A stretch of 64,000 nucleotides of DNA from Ancylostoma caninum (taxonomy: Eukaryota > Nematoda > Chromadorea > Rhabditida > Ancylostomatidae), in the NCBI GenBank assembly GCA_037903475.1, contig JBAJFG010000232.1, positions 310,001 through 374,000 on the forward strand, written 5' to 3'. Under the pieces are notes generated by a model, which saw only the letters and a list, made by a program, of their open reading frames with translations, did no database searches and was not told the DNA's origin. This document shows, piece by piece, positions 44,722 to 55,759 of this stretch. Within the stretch, counting starts at the first letter, position 1. Each line of letters opens with the position of its first letter. The position numbers and the translations under genes were made by a program.

Positions 44722-44989
44722 CAGCGGACGACGATGGCGTTGGTCCATCCGCGACCCCGAGAAGAATAGCGCGCTACCGGGCCGCGCGCAGGGATCGGTA
44801 TCGTCTCCCACCGGATTGCTACTTCTAGACGCTTTTCGCCCCGATTTGGTCGGAAATGCTTGAAATCAGATAGAAAAGGTGTTCGAAATACACAACAGCA
44901 GCAGAAGACATGGGTAACGGGTCGCTCGGCGCGGTTGCGCGCCGCCCACCTCTAGGCCGCGGATGGGCCATCGCCATCGACGTCCGCTG
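44722..44989. mobile_element. TA-flanked MITE, CAGTGGACGTC family, copy 2
   Basis: Ends CAGCGGACGACGATGGCG and CGCCATCGACGTCCGCTG are inverted repeats; the left flank is TA and the right flank a mutated TG. The interior shares GCGCGC..GGGATCGG and CCGATTTGGTCGGAAAT-like words with the copy at 29724. Confidence 0.75.
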
Positions 44990-45730
44990 TGCATGTATTC
45001 AGATTAAGATAGCGCAAGATTCGTTGAGAGTTGCCTGAATTTGCCATCTTAAGGTGTGCTAAGCACCAAATCCTCACTAGAATGAAGTATCAACTCTTTT
45101 GTTAATGTATTATCGGTCTTCTTGTTTCAAACCGTCTGCCAGGATGTCCAAAAATTTGTGAGGGGGAGATCCTTCAGTTTACTCGGGATATCTTATACCA
45201 TCCTTTGACCAACCAGTTTTACAATCTCTTCCACCAGAAATTCTTCGAGTACTATCGTTATTATTATCGCTTAGCAACTTATTATCTGGGAATGCTGGGT
45301 CCTAAAAACCGTACTCAGCTTCCGATGGTATTGCATTGGTACTCCTCTATCTGAACGAAGCTAGTGGAGGCGCTTAAGTTTATCGCTTGATCTAGTATAT
45401 AGCAGAGGAGAAAGTGATTTTTCCACCAGAAGATGATTACAATATTACATACTATTGAATACCAGCTGTAGTCCTAGAACGATCTAATACCTTGTCTTCT
45501 ACCAGGGAGCTCGGTGGGTGAAAGCAACTCCCTTACTGTCCAAACTCACCACTTACTGTCCTGTTTCGTATAGCATTATATTGTTTTCTGTTACGATCTG
45601 AAGAAGGCGCTACGCGTCGAAAGCTAATCCAATAAAGCTATATCGAAGCACTCTTCACATTCTGAACGTAAATTCGACATCAAATGAGGCTTCGGGACAG
45701 CAGCATTCTCCAATTTATTATCCCATCATT
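44990..45730. other. Upstream region of cathepsin B member 2
   Basis: Contains a segment near 45597-45645 reading GATCTGAAGAAGGCGCTACG..CGAAAGCTAATCCAATAAAG, a motif like the arms of the foldback repeat at 9366. No TATA element is confidently recognised; the promoter of member 2 should lie here. Confidence 0.4.
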
Positions 45731-45735
45731 TCTAG
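45729..45735 (+). promoter_or_regulatory. Possible spliced-leader acceptor, cathepsin B member 2
   Basis: TTTCTAG immediately before the start ATG, matching the arrangement in member 1. Confidence 0.5.
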
Positions 45736-48700
45736 ATGATACTTCTCTTTCTTTGGTTGGTCGCGTCATCGGAAGTGAAGCCACTAACTGTTGGTGAGTC
45801 AGTTGAAGTGTGAGAAAAATCATGACGTATGAGACTCATTGAATCTCAGATGAGTTCCTCGCTCGCCCAAAGTCAAAAGATGCTGATGAGCTTACTGGAC
45901 AAGCCTTTGTTGACTACATTAACGAGCAACAGCCATTTTACAAGGTGCCAATTAAGCGTCCACTTTCTTTCGAGCCATCTCTACTACAATACATATGACT
46001 TCCTTCTGCTGGGATCTTCCTGAAAAGCAGGAAATTATAGGAATTTTACAGGCTGAGTATTCTCCAGATGCTGAGAGATTCGTGAAGGCTCGTATTATGG
46101 ACATTAAGTTTTCGGTTGATCCGGATAGAACAGAACCACAAGAACCAGTGTCGAGTGCTGGGCTGAAAGCCGATCTTCCAAAGAGGTGATTCAAAGAGAA
46201 ATTTAGGAATTCATCGAATAATTTTCATGCGAATTTATCAGATGGGGTTCAGCTTCGATGCCCGCGAACATTGGCCAAAATGCGCTAAAACATTAAGATA
46301 CATACGTGACCAGTCCAGCTGTGGTATGTTGCTTGGTACCAATCAAATCCACAAACAAGGGAATGTCGTGCATAACAGCGCAGTCCTGATGTTTTAACCA
46401 TTTTTGTTTAGCATTTCCGTCCATAGTTCCTTAATTTGTTCCTGTTCTTCAGGGTCGTGCTGGGCAGTGGCAGCGACATCGGTCATGAGCGACATCGCTT
46501 GTATACAATCAAATGGCAGAATAAGCGTTAGTTGCTTGAGTACGTCACAGTGAGGTAGAACAGATGATGAAGCAAATCGCCACACACCACCACCGCTTTG
46601 ATTTTCCTGGGTCGACATCCAAGGAAGTTGGATACGGAAATATGGAAAGACCATCAGAAGTGCGCAGCGCACGACCATTTATTTTGCAATTCAGAAAGGT
46701 CCATCCATCGAAATTTCTCCTCTTTACAGAGAATATCAACCCGCGTAAAATGGTCAGGTGTATCGCACAAATGAGAAAATTACTCACTCAGGGATATTTT
46801 TCCTTCTAATGAGGCTAACCCTCGAACTCAGAAACTAGAAATATTGCCCCACTGTAGGGAGCTGGGGAGGTGACCAGGGGAAGACGCACTTCGATCAGGA
46901 AGATAACCGAGGGTTTGAATCCCGTCAAGAGTCTGCGTTTCGCAATATCGTATTTCAGGTTTTTACTCTTGTATGAAATAATTCCAGCGATTAGAACACA
47001 TCAAACATCAAGATAGAAGATACCACGCTTCAAACAGTGAGATTGTGTAGTAGTTCAAGCGGTAACACCCACCCATCCTTCCTCCACCTCTTCTCCACTT
47101 CGCTGACCTCAGAAACCACAGACTTTCCGTTGATCTGGCGAAAATGCTGCAGTGTGGCGCGGTTATTGCAACACACATATATAGGAGACTCCAAACTTAT
47201 GCAGAAAAGAGTCGAGACCGCGGCGCGGCTCCCTTGGGCAGAGATGCAGGCGCACGGTATGCCCAAGAGAGCCGCGCCGAGGTCTCGACTCTTGTCTACG
47301 TACGTTTGGAGTTCTGTATGTGTATTTTCTGCACCCCACCCACTCACGTGAGGGGTCTGCGCCTCTATCATAGTACATAGCGCTTGCTGAATAGGTTCCA
47401 GAATGAGTGCTACGGTCGCTTATGTGCTTCGCAGACTTTCACATCCTCTGCGCTACCCCAGTATGGTGTGTGTGTTTGTGTGTGTATGTACGATTGCAGC
47501 AAGCACTTATTGTTATTTATCAGTTTTTCCTTTTTACAGAGGCATTTTTCTGATACAGAAGTGCTCTCATGCTGCTCATTCACTTGTGGATTCGGGTGAG
47601 TAAAATGGGCAAAACAGCTCATATATAGCGTGGCAAAAATTGCGGTAACAAAAGAGGCAAAAAAAATGTTTACTGACTCTCATTGAAACTAAGACAAGAT
47701 AACATCCAGAAAATCCTTCCTCTGCTTCAAATCACATCTTTCTCCACACAATAGGCCCTCCTTCTATGCACAAAAAACTGGATCTTTTTTTTTCAAAAGT
47801 TTTCAAGAAATGTATCCTATGATGTTTCCTAGCCCAGTACAAAAGAATGGTGGACAAGTTCCTGAAAGAAGCAGCTGATTAGCTTCTCGTTCCTAATGAA
47901 TTGCTGCTGTCACAGATGTGGCGTATCACGAATTTCACTAGTTTTTTTATGTTGGGTTCATTACCCATATCTCACGTACCGCGAAGAAAACGGTACAAAA
48001 CGACCTCTCAGCGGGTTCCAATTAAACAAAGAATATGCCTCTTTAAAAATATAACAGGCGTTGTTACTACAGCTTTGACCCATATTGTATATGTCCTCGA
48101 TTCTTTTCATACAGATGTGGCGGTGGTTGGCCATCTCGTGCATTCGGCTATGCTTATCGGAATGGTATCTCCACTGGAGGACCATACAGAGAAAAGGTTG
48201 GAGTTAATTTTGCTCCTATCTGGAAAGCATCATGTAAACCATGAAGAACATAAAGTTAACCATGATTTCTTTAGAATGCATGCCAACCATACGCTTTCTA
48301 TCCATGTGGTCGTCATCAGAACCAGACCTACTATGGGCCATGCCCCAGACAACTTTGGCGTACTCCGACATGCCGCAAAACTTGCCAGCTTGGATATCAT
48401 GTTCCCTTTGAGAAGGATAAAATTTATAGTGAGTTGACACACAACAACACTTCTGCTTTCTTTCACTCATCCACTTTGAGCAAATATAGTAGTATTTGCT
48501 TGTGCATAAATGCATATTTCTTTTCCTTTACTTCGGAGTAAAAACGGCTCTTCTAACTAATTTCTATAATTTCTGTCTTTCTATGTTCTTTGTTTCACCA
48601 GTGACACCCATAAACGTGTATATTTACCTGATTAATGACTGGATTCAATGAATTTCCCCGGTAATTACGATTATGTTGAATTTTTGTTATGATATTCTTG

Positions 48701-50519
48701 CCCAATGGTGGATGAGGACTGAGGGCTACTGGGGCTTCTCCATATGCTGAACACGAATCTAACAACCATTTTGTAGGGGATTATCGAATCATTGATAGAT
48801 CATCTATAGATTCTTTCCACTTTTGTTGTGGTCGGTGAGTGTCTACCGGGATTTCCCAATAAGCTGAACACCAGCATGTCATACTGTTTGGACCTGAAAA
48901 ATGCTTTCATTGACTTTCCAAAATTTCACCAATGGGTTAGTGAAGGCGTGTCCAATGGGGTACTTCCACACGCTGAACACGGATGTAGCATTGATTTTGC
49001 ATAAAAAATATTGAATCATTGATTTTGACGCACTTAATATTTCTTTATCACGCATCGAAACATTTTGAAGGTGGCTTATTCTGTCTGAATACTGTCCCCC
49101 CCACCTCCATTTGCCCGTTCACGTGAATCTTACAGTAGCAACACGTTAGTTTATCCTATACTGCCATGCATATTCACCTTCATGCATGGATACGCGATGA
49201 TGTAACACTTGTACAAGCCTATGCTAGTTTAAGCTTTCCTCCTTTATACATACGTATTAGGTGGAGGAAATACAAATGTCCTCTGCATTCGTTCTCCTTT
49301 CTTCTTTAATGTCATTGCAGAGCATGTGTATTCAAGTAAAAGAACACTTCATGGCGCTCCGGAAAAAATGAGATCTGTTCGGCATTCTCCGATTTTTTAC
49401 TTTTGAAAAAATATTTCTGATTGGTAGCGCGCTTACTCAAGGCGGACATAGTAAGCTCGCGAGCCGCCATCAACCCTTCCCTGCCGTGCGTAGAGCCTCT
49501 TCTTTGGAACCGTTATAGGGGATGATAATAGACGATTGCGTCTTGAGTTTGCAGACAAAAAACCATACCCGCTCAGCGACGTACAGCAGCCTATTCCGAC
49601 AAATAATTCCGAGAGCCATGAATGGTAGGTGACACAGCGTTTGCAGTAAAATATGGAAGGGATGCTCCATTCAAGAATGATGAGTAGTGGTCAGAAGCCA
49701 ATTGCTGATCTCGCTACGCAACATTATGGCCCCCTAGGACCAAGATTTCCATCGTCATGGTATGAAAACGGCGGCTACAAAACTTATCCACGACATGGTC
49801 AAAACGACACGTCGCGAAAATAATCCAGTAAGGGACCAAAAATACAGATGGGAAGCTCTTCCTCACCTGCCTCCTAGTCCAGAATTGGAATTATCAGATT
49901 ATTGCTCGATTCTGCGTTCACTTAAGGAGAGAAACTTTGGAAACTGTGATGGAGCAGAAATTTGCCGTTTTTTTAAAATCATTTTGTGACTATGAATGTC
50001 GCCCTATTCATGCATTATAAATTCGATATAAAATTTAGATAAGGAGGTGGAGTATGTGCGAAGCAACGAGACGTTCATAAGACAGCACATCATGGAGAAA
50101 GGGCCAGTGGTAGCAGTGTACGACGTCTACCAAGACTTTAGCTATCACAAAAAAGGAATCTACATTGTTAGTCTTCCCTCCTATTTTTGTAGGCTGAAGC
50201 TTTTTAGCTTGATTCACTAGACTTCAACCAACTTTTCCGAGCAGAGCTGTGATCATTGGAATTTCAGCAAAAATGGGGTGCGATGACCGGAGCACATGCT
50301 GTCAGAATTATCGGCTGGGGTGAGGAGAATGAAGTACCCTATTGGTTGGTTGCTAATTCATGGAACACAGATTGGGGAGAAAATGGTATGTGCAATTTTA
50401 CATTTGAACAGCAGAGTTGAAGTGAAATCCTCAAAAATTCAGGATACTTCCGCATTCTTCGTGGAAAGAACCACTGCAACATTGAATCACAGGTAGTGTC
50501 CGGGATACTCAATGTATGA
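45736..50519 (+). CDS. Cathepsin B-like cysteine protease, array member 2
   Basis: Eleven exons: 45736-45793, 45850-45944, 46052-46185, 46253-46323, 46453-46526, 47540-47595, 48115-48196, 48275-48428, 50039-50166, 50268-50385, 50443-50519, encoding 348 residues. Intron positions and phases equal those of members 1 and 3. Signal peptide [12 protein letters not shown]; propeptide with the conserved [12 protein letters not shown] segment ([15 protein letters not shown]); mature start near SFDAREHWP. Catalytic Cys122 (SSCGSCWAV), His294 ([11 protein letters not shown]) and Asn314 ([14 protein letters not shown]) are all present, so it should be active. The occluding loop reads [19 protein letters not shown], with one histidine of the usual pair. 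TTTCTAG directly precedes the ATG, a possible spliced-leader acceptor; AATAAA is at 50548. Exon 4 could instead start at an upstream CAG (46241), but only the site before CTTCGATGCC keeps phase. Introns 5 and 8 (1.0 and 1.6 kb) hold a MITE and diverged repeats. Secreted gut protease by inference. Confidence 0.95.
47188..47312. mobile_element. Palindromic MITE, ACTCCAAAC family, copy 1
   Basis: ACTCCAAAC at 47188 pairs with GTTTGGAGT ending at 47312. A 33-base arm (AGAGTCGAGACC..GGCGCGGCTC) at 47208-47240 pairs with 47261-47293 with two mismatches. It lies in intron 5 of cathepsin B member 2; a relative lies in intron 10 of member 3. Confidence 0.8.
48690..49020 (+). repeat. Diverged tandem repeat in cathepsin intron
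   Basis: Three rough units of 110-130 bases share GCTGAACAC followed by GAAT/GATGTAGCA..TGATTTTG or ATTGAATCATTGAT. Unit starts are near 48735, 48860 and 48975. A single related unit lies at 13035-13160. Located in intron 8 of cathepsin B member 2. Confidence 0.5.
49321..49465 (-). repeat. Inverted partner of the repeat at 24600-24740
   Basis: AGAACACTTCATGGCGC..CGGCATTCTCCGATTTTTTACTT..GGTAGCGCGC..GGCGGACAT corresponds in reverse to the copy near ASABF gene 1. Confidence 0.6.
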
Positions 50520-50547
50520 GTTTCTCATCAGTTAAAACTGGAAGTCA

Positions 50548-50553
50548 AATAAA
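50548..50553 (+). terminator. Polyadenylation signal, cathepsin B member 2
   Basis: AATAAA 29 bases after the stop codon. Confidence 0.6.
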
Positions 50554-50559
50554 CTTGTT

Positions 50560-51425
50560 CCAACCTTATCAATCATTTCAATATATAAATGTTATATCGC
50601 GTGTAAAGCTCATAAAGTCGCAACAGTCTGGACTAGAGAACGACTGTTTTGCTTGCCGATTACCATTTTTTTCTCATGTTATATACGCTATAGGGCGAAA
50701 AGAAGGACACATAAGCCAACCACAGACGCAGATTTGGAAGAATGAACAAATAAGGACTTATCAGCAAACAAATAACTAACAGAACCAAGATTCAGTTTTC
50801 AAGAATCTTGTGAGCGTGATTACTGCCAAGATTGTCATGAATTTCATAATAAACAGTCTGCCCGTCCGGCTGATACCGTACATGCAGACATTTTCGAAGC
50901 CGTCCTTAATGAAAAAGTAACGAGCAATCCAGCATCATTCCATTCGCCAGTGGACCAGTAACACAGCGCTAGCACCGCATTACGGCCTAGTTTAAAGCAT
51001 CTAGCTTACGGCAACTAAGTTCTTGGGCTGGCTTTCACAAATTTTCTAATTTTTTGGCACATCGATCTTTGCCCTATTTCGGCATCGTATGATAGCAGGC
51101 GGAGCTGCGCTTAGTCCTTTGAATTCTCCCACTGAAGGGGAAATCGTCGTTGCTGCTGAAAAAACGCTCTATGATAATGGAATTGACCTCCATGGCGAGT
51201 CTGTGCTTGGGAGGGCAGGCGACAACATTTGAGTACATGTGCTCGAGCATTTGGAAGGATGAATTGATATCTGACGTCATCGGATCACACGTCCCAAGAT
51301 GTGGCGACATAGCTCAAACGCTGACTGAACAGTGAGGGATCAGAGAGTTCCCTCTAGATTTTCTATTACATTCAAACAGGCACCACCTCTCCTTATCTAT
51401 AGTATGTTTATGTAAGCAAAGACAT
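50560..51425. other. Intergenic, no gene recognised
   Basis: Opposed open frames at 51074-51335 (for example minus-strand CPPKHRLAMEVNSIIIERFF) are not linked to other exons or to a family. The remainder is unremarkable. Confidence 0.35.
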
Positions 51426-51432
51426 TGAACAT

Positions 51433-51832
51433 TTATTCCAAGGGTGCGACAGTAGTTCTATCTCGGCGTTTCTTCGGAAGCATTCCACCAGCAAGTTTGT
51501 CAAGAATTTCAAGTGGGAAGTTTCTGCCTTTTCCACAAGAAAAACATTCACAACGAACCTTCTCCATGATCATCCCCTTCACTTTTTCCCTCACTTTCAT
51601 GCACTCACCTAGCTTGCATTTCTGAAAATGAGGTGCTACCGTAACAATATGTCACAAGGTGCTGCTGAATGGCGCTCACCTTTAATTTGCAAGCGTAGTT
51701 ACACTGTGTTCGAGACGCTTTACCCAGACCCGGAATTTTAGAGTCCATTCTGGCACAGTGGCTGAATTGAGGAGCACATGCGGATAGGTCCAATACGACG
51801 ACAAATACGAAGAAGACTGCTAGACGTTTCAT
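51433..51832 (-). CDS. ASABF-type antimicrobial peptide precursor, copy 4 (expanded loop)
   Basis: Two minus-strand exons, 51832-51680 and 51621-51433, with a 58-base intron (TTAAAG|GTGAGC, TTTTCAG|AAATGC), encode 113 residues. Signal peptide MKRLAVFFVFVVVLDLSA; cysteines at 26, 44, 48, 53, 58, 75, 77 and 80, spaced C-x17-C-x3-C-x4-C-x4-C-x16-C-x-C-x2-C. The first loop CARMDSKIPGLGKA is close to copy 1, while the intron junction KLKKC resembles copy 2. The loop before the CxC motif is 16 residues instead of 8 and rich in lysine and methionine, and there is a basic C-terminal extension of about 33 residues (PKKRRDR), so the mature peptide is unusually large and cationic. AATAAA overlaps the stop codon. 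It sits between cathepsin B members 2 and 3 on the opposite strand. Confidence 0.85.
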
Positions 51833-51839
51833 TTCTTCA

Positions 51840-54515
51840 CTGAAAAAGGAATATTGATATGGGCAGGAAGCTCCAGCTTCCATCCATGAAGAGGTTCTGA
51901 AGGTGAAAAGAGATAAACGTCTGTAGACCTAAACAAGGAATGACGGTGTATTCGCTGAAAGAAGGACACTTAAATATTCCCACGAGACATCACGTATTAA
52001 TGCCAAATTTCTTCTTTTATTTCATTGCAACAATGACAATTGCGTTTCTCGACGGTTTTGCATAAGAAAAATCTTAGCCGGTGCAGAGATTCCCATTCGT
52101 TTCTTTTGGTCATCAGAGCGTTTTCTGAGAGTTAATTGAATGTCTGCGAAGCATAGCCTGAAACTCTGCGGGCCTCAGCAGGTTATATTTTGACGTGCGT
52201 GCTACAAACCCTTGTGAAGCTTTTTGAAAATTGTCTTTTTAGGGTCGGAACTATGAAAACTGTGATCTGCTCTTGAATGCTCTGGGAGCTCTTTCGTTGG
52301 GGTATATGAACCCCACCATTGTCACTGTATTTCATCTTATTCATACGGCTCACTCGTATTCACTCGCCTTTTCTGTTCTGGTTCTTCTAATGAAGTATTC
52401 GACTACCGGACAACCGAAACAGAAACCTTGTCCGCATAAGGATGATTTACAGAGTTCTCGCTGACATTGTGGGAATTCTGATGGCGAAGCAACTATTCTG
52501 CTGGTAAAAACAGAAGAGAAAAGATAGGAATTGGGCAGATTACAGTGAGTTTAGCCCACCACTCTCTACATCCGACACTATGGGCTTCCAATATTTACCA
52601 AATCCTAGCTTGCTGACGTTTGCCGCCCCGAATTTCCATCAAAACCTTAGATGTATTCTAAATTAGCTAAAGGGAGATGTGAGAGGAAAAATCCTCCAAT
52701 CAAAACGAAACCTGTGTGGTCTCAAGCTTTCTCTAACACGATTTTTGCTCTCTTGCTTGAGTATTTTGCCAGGAATACAGGAGATACGTAAACGATGATG
52801 TGGTCGTGTGAATAGCGTATTGCAAGTATAAGTAGAGGTCTAGTGGTTCGTGTCTTACTATTGCCACTTTGCATTTTGTAATATTTCCATGAACCGAAGG
52901 CAAAACTGATTTAAACACTGTGGCACTTTAGTACGCGAATTCCCGATCATCATACGCATCATTTAAATTGGTGTTGTTAATATCGTGAATGTCGCACGAC
53001 TTCCATTCCCAGGACTCCTTCAACCGACGTTATCTCATTGATCCCCTACAACGATGTATTGAATCGCCGTCCTACGCTTCTTCAAATCTTCGTGCGTGGC
53101 TTGCGCGCCGATCCCATTTGATAAATAAATTTTCAACTGCATAAGTGAGATGATCAGGTGTATTCTTATGATCTCCTTTTGAAATAGGCTGGAACGATTG
53201 CAAGAAAGACAATGATCTCGTGGAGTCTCCCATTTTACAAGGAATGGAGATGAACAATTGATACCATTTCGGTCATCAAATGTATCTCCCATATTTGTCG
53301 TTCTCTGTAACTGCAAATTACACGTGTACGTTTCTTTGTATTGACTTTCTTATCGCGGTAGGATAAGACGTTCCATTATATGTGCTTATGTAATGCGATG
53401 ACCGTTCTATGAATAAGACAGATGACGCCTTGTTAATATTCATTCTTGAAAATGAGTATTGAGTTGCTATTGTGTTTTCGCTAATTGAATTTCATCATAT
53501 CACCTTTTATGAAACTGTGTATCATGGACAAAAAGTGTCGAACGTGGTCTTCTATTTTGCCTTGATTTTGGGGAGCACTCACTGTTTTGAGCATTATTTG
53601 GAGTGTTCACAATTACGTTCTCGTCCTTCTCAAAGCCAAATTTCCATCAGAAAACCGCTGCAATAGCTTCCTAATATGTGGCTTCGTAGACTCTTGCAGT
53701 GGTTGCATGAACTCGTGCAGTAGCCAAGTCGCTAGGGTTTGTATCCTGCTTTTGAGTCTTGTTCTGCTGCTTCTTCCTGGATTGAGCAAGATTGAAATGA
53801 ACACCATGTTAGATGGTATTTTCAGCATTATAGAGCCCTCGCGCGCCCTCCTAGCAAATACACATCCTCTTTCAGATTACATCATTTGTGGGGGTACACC
53901 TCATCTGCGATGTGGTGTTTAGAAAATCTTCGCAAGTCTTCTAAGGCTTTTGGAACGAAACTTCAAGATTCTTTTCGTTTCCTTTTCTCTCCTCACTCCT
54001 CTATTCAAATCAATTTCGTCACTAGCATTTGCACTCAGTTGATAGCATTCAATTGTTACCAGCTACTGATAACCGAAAGCGTTACTGCGCCTTGAGCAGA
54101 ACCGCATTGCTCTTCACCAAAACGAACAACAGAACATTCTTGTTCATAGACAACGCTCACCAAACTTCGAGGTCACTCCATTCAAAACATTTTGGAGCAA
54201 AAAAAGTTGAAAACTGCAAAAATAAGGAGAAGTTCATCAGGAGGTAACCTCAAAGTCAAGAAGACAACATCCAATAGATCCCAAGTTCGACTCTCTTTAA
54301 ATCTTGGCATTATCCGTATGAATTAATGAAGTATTTCTTTTTTAGCAGTTTTTGTTCAGACTGTTACGTTACAATTCTTTATTCTTCCCTTTGGCTAACG
54401 TTTCTTGACAATGTCGTTAAAACGCCAAAAGCTGGCCAAATAAAGCGGTTTGAGATATTAGCAGTCTCAATATCTGCGTGAGAAATCTGAAATATAATAA
54501 CACTATCCGGGCCAC
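51840..54515. other. Intergenic; 5' region of ASABF copy 4, otherwise no gene
   Basis: At 51930-52020 the sequence GGAATGACGGTGTATTCGCTGAAA..CTTAAATATTC..TTTCTTCTTTTATTT parallels the region upstream of ASABF copy 2 (about 26190-26290). The rest, including frames at 53587-53922, shows no domain that I recognise. Confidence 0.45.
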
Positions 54516-54529
54516 TGCCATATCTCGAC

Positions 54530-54642
54530 GTCGTGGCTGTGGCAATGGTTCTGCTACGTATCGATTGGTTGTCAGCAACATCACTGACGTTGCGCCACTA
54601 CAATCGATACGTATCAAAAACAGCGTCGCCGCGACCACAGCG
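54530..54642. repeat. Large imperfect hairpin just upstream of cathepsin B member 3
   Basis: TACGTATCGATTG (54555-54567) pairs perfectly with CAATCGATACGTA (54601-54613); outer arms (GTCGTGGCTGTGGC against GCGTCGCCGCGACCACAGC) and a loop-proximal CAACATCA/TGACGTTG extend it to about 110 bases. It ends about 60 bases before the start codon of member 3, so it overlaps where a promoter would be expected. Probably a MITE. Confidence 0.7.
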
Positions 54643-54702
54643 CTCTGAACCGACATATTCCGTGAGTAGCATAGATGCAGCGAATTTATACCCCTTTTGA
54701 GG

Positions 54703-55728
54703 ATGTTAATTCTGATTGCTCTGCTAGCCACTGCAAACGCTGAAGAGCAAACAACAATCGGTAGGTGTTTTCCTCAGCTCTCCACATGCAAATGGCAGAG
54801 GTATTTCTGCGGAAGTGTAGTGATTTAGAAGAATTCCTGACTCAACCGATTTCGAAGCATGCTGAAGAGCTCACAGGACAAGCTCTCGTCGACTATGTCA
54901 ATGAGCGCCAGCCATTTTTCAAAGTACAGAGAAATTGCACGATGTAGTTCAGAACCTTGAAAATTGCGTGAGTACAGTCTTGAATCATGTGTTTTTTTTT
55001 CAGGCTGAATATTCCCCAGCCGCTGAACGAATACTGAAGTCACGTGTGATGAGTGCAAGATTTCTGGGCAATCCTGATAAGGACTACGTAACAACTGATG
55101 TAGCTCCCAATTTGGAATTACCTGATAGGTGATCTTAGTCAATTCGTACTGCTTCACAGTGAACTACACGCGAGATTGGTAATCAGTTCATTTAGAAGGG
55201 CAGACCTTTGGAGGTGTTTTCTTCTTCACGCCCTGTTATAGGTTAGATAGCTCGTTGAAGCTGCACAATCAAGTGCATTGGCAATCGAGCTAAAAGTTCT
55301 GAAGCTTCTTTTCATTTACTGAGAAAAAACCCATACAACTTGAAACACATAGGCTCTGTGTCATTCCAATTCAAATCTGGTTTTCTTTTGCAGGTGCAGC
55401 GCCGTAAGGCGACAACAGCCTCATTATTCCAATGAACCAAGCCATTCCCGACCCGTGATGGCTGAGTAATAAGAGTGCAAAGGAATCAGATGCGAATTAG
55501 AATGACCACGAGTATATGCACAGCTCATAATAAGTACTTATGGTGAATAGTGTCGGGTGACCGTTCGATTGGCTTCAGTCGTAGCGGGCAATAAGGAGCG
55601 AACGCTTGACCATACTGTACATGTGTTTGATCAAGTTAATGCCTTCATATTTTTGCGTAGCGCTATGTCATCTTCTTGTACTAGTATGGCGACCAACACT
55701 TCAAAATCGACGTTATCGTGCTTTCTAT

Positions 55729-55759
<31 letters not shown>

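Noticed and set aside
47910..47945. CACAG followed by ATGTGGCG, resembling exon 7 of cathepsin B member 2
   Set aside because: The following codons do not continue the protease and the true exon with [13 protein letters not shown] lies at 48115.
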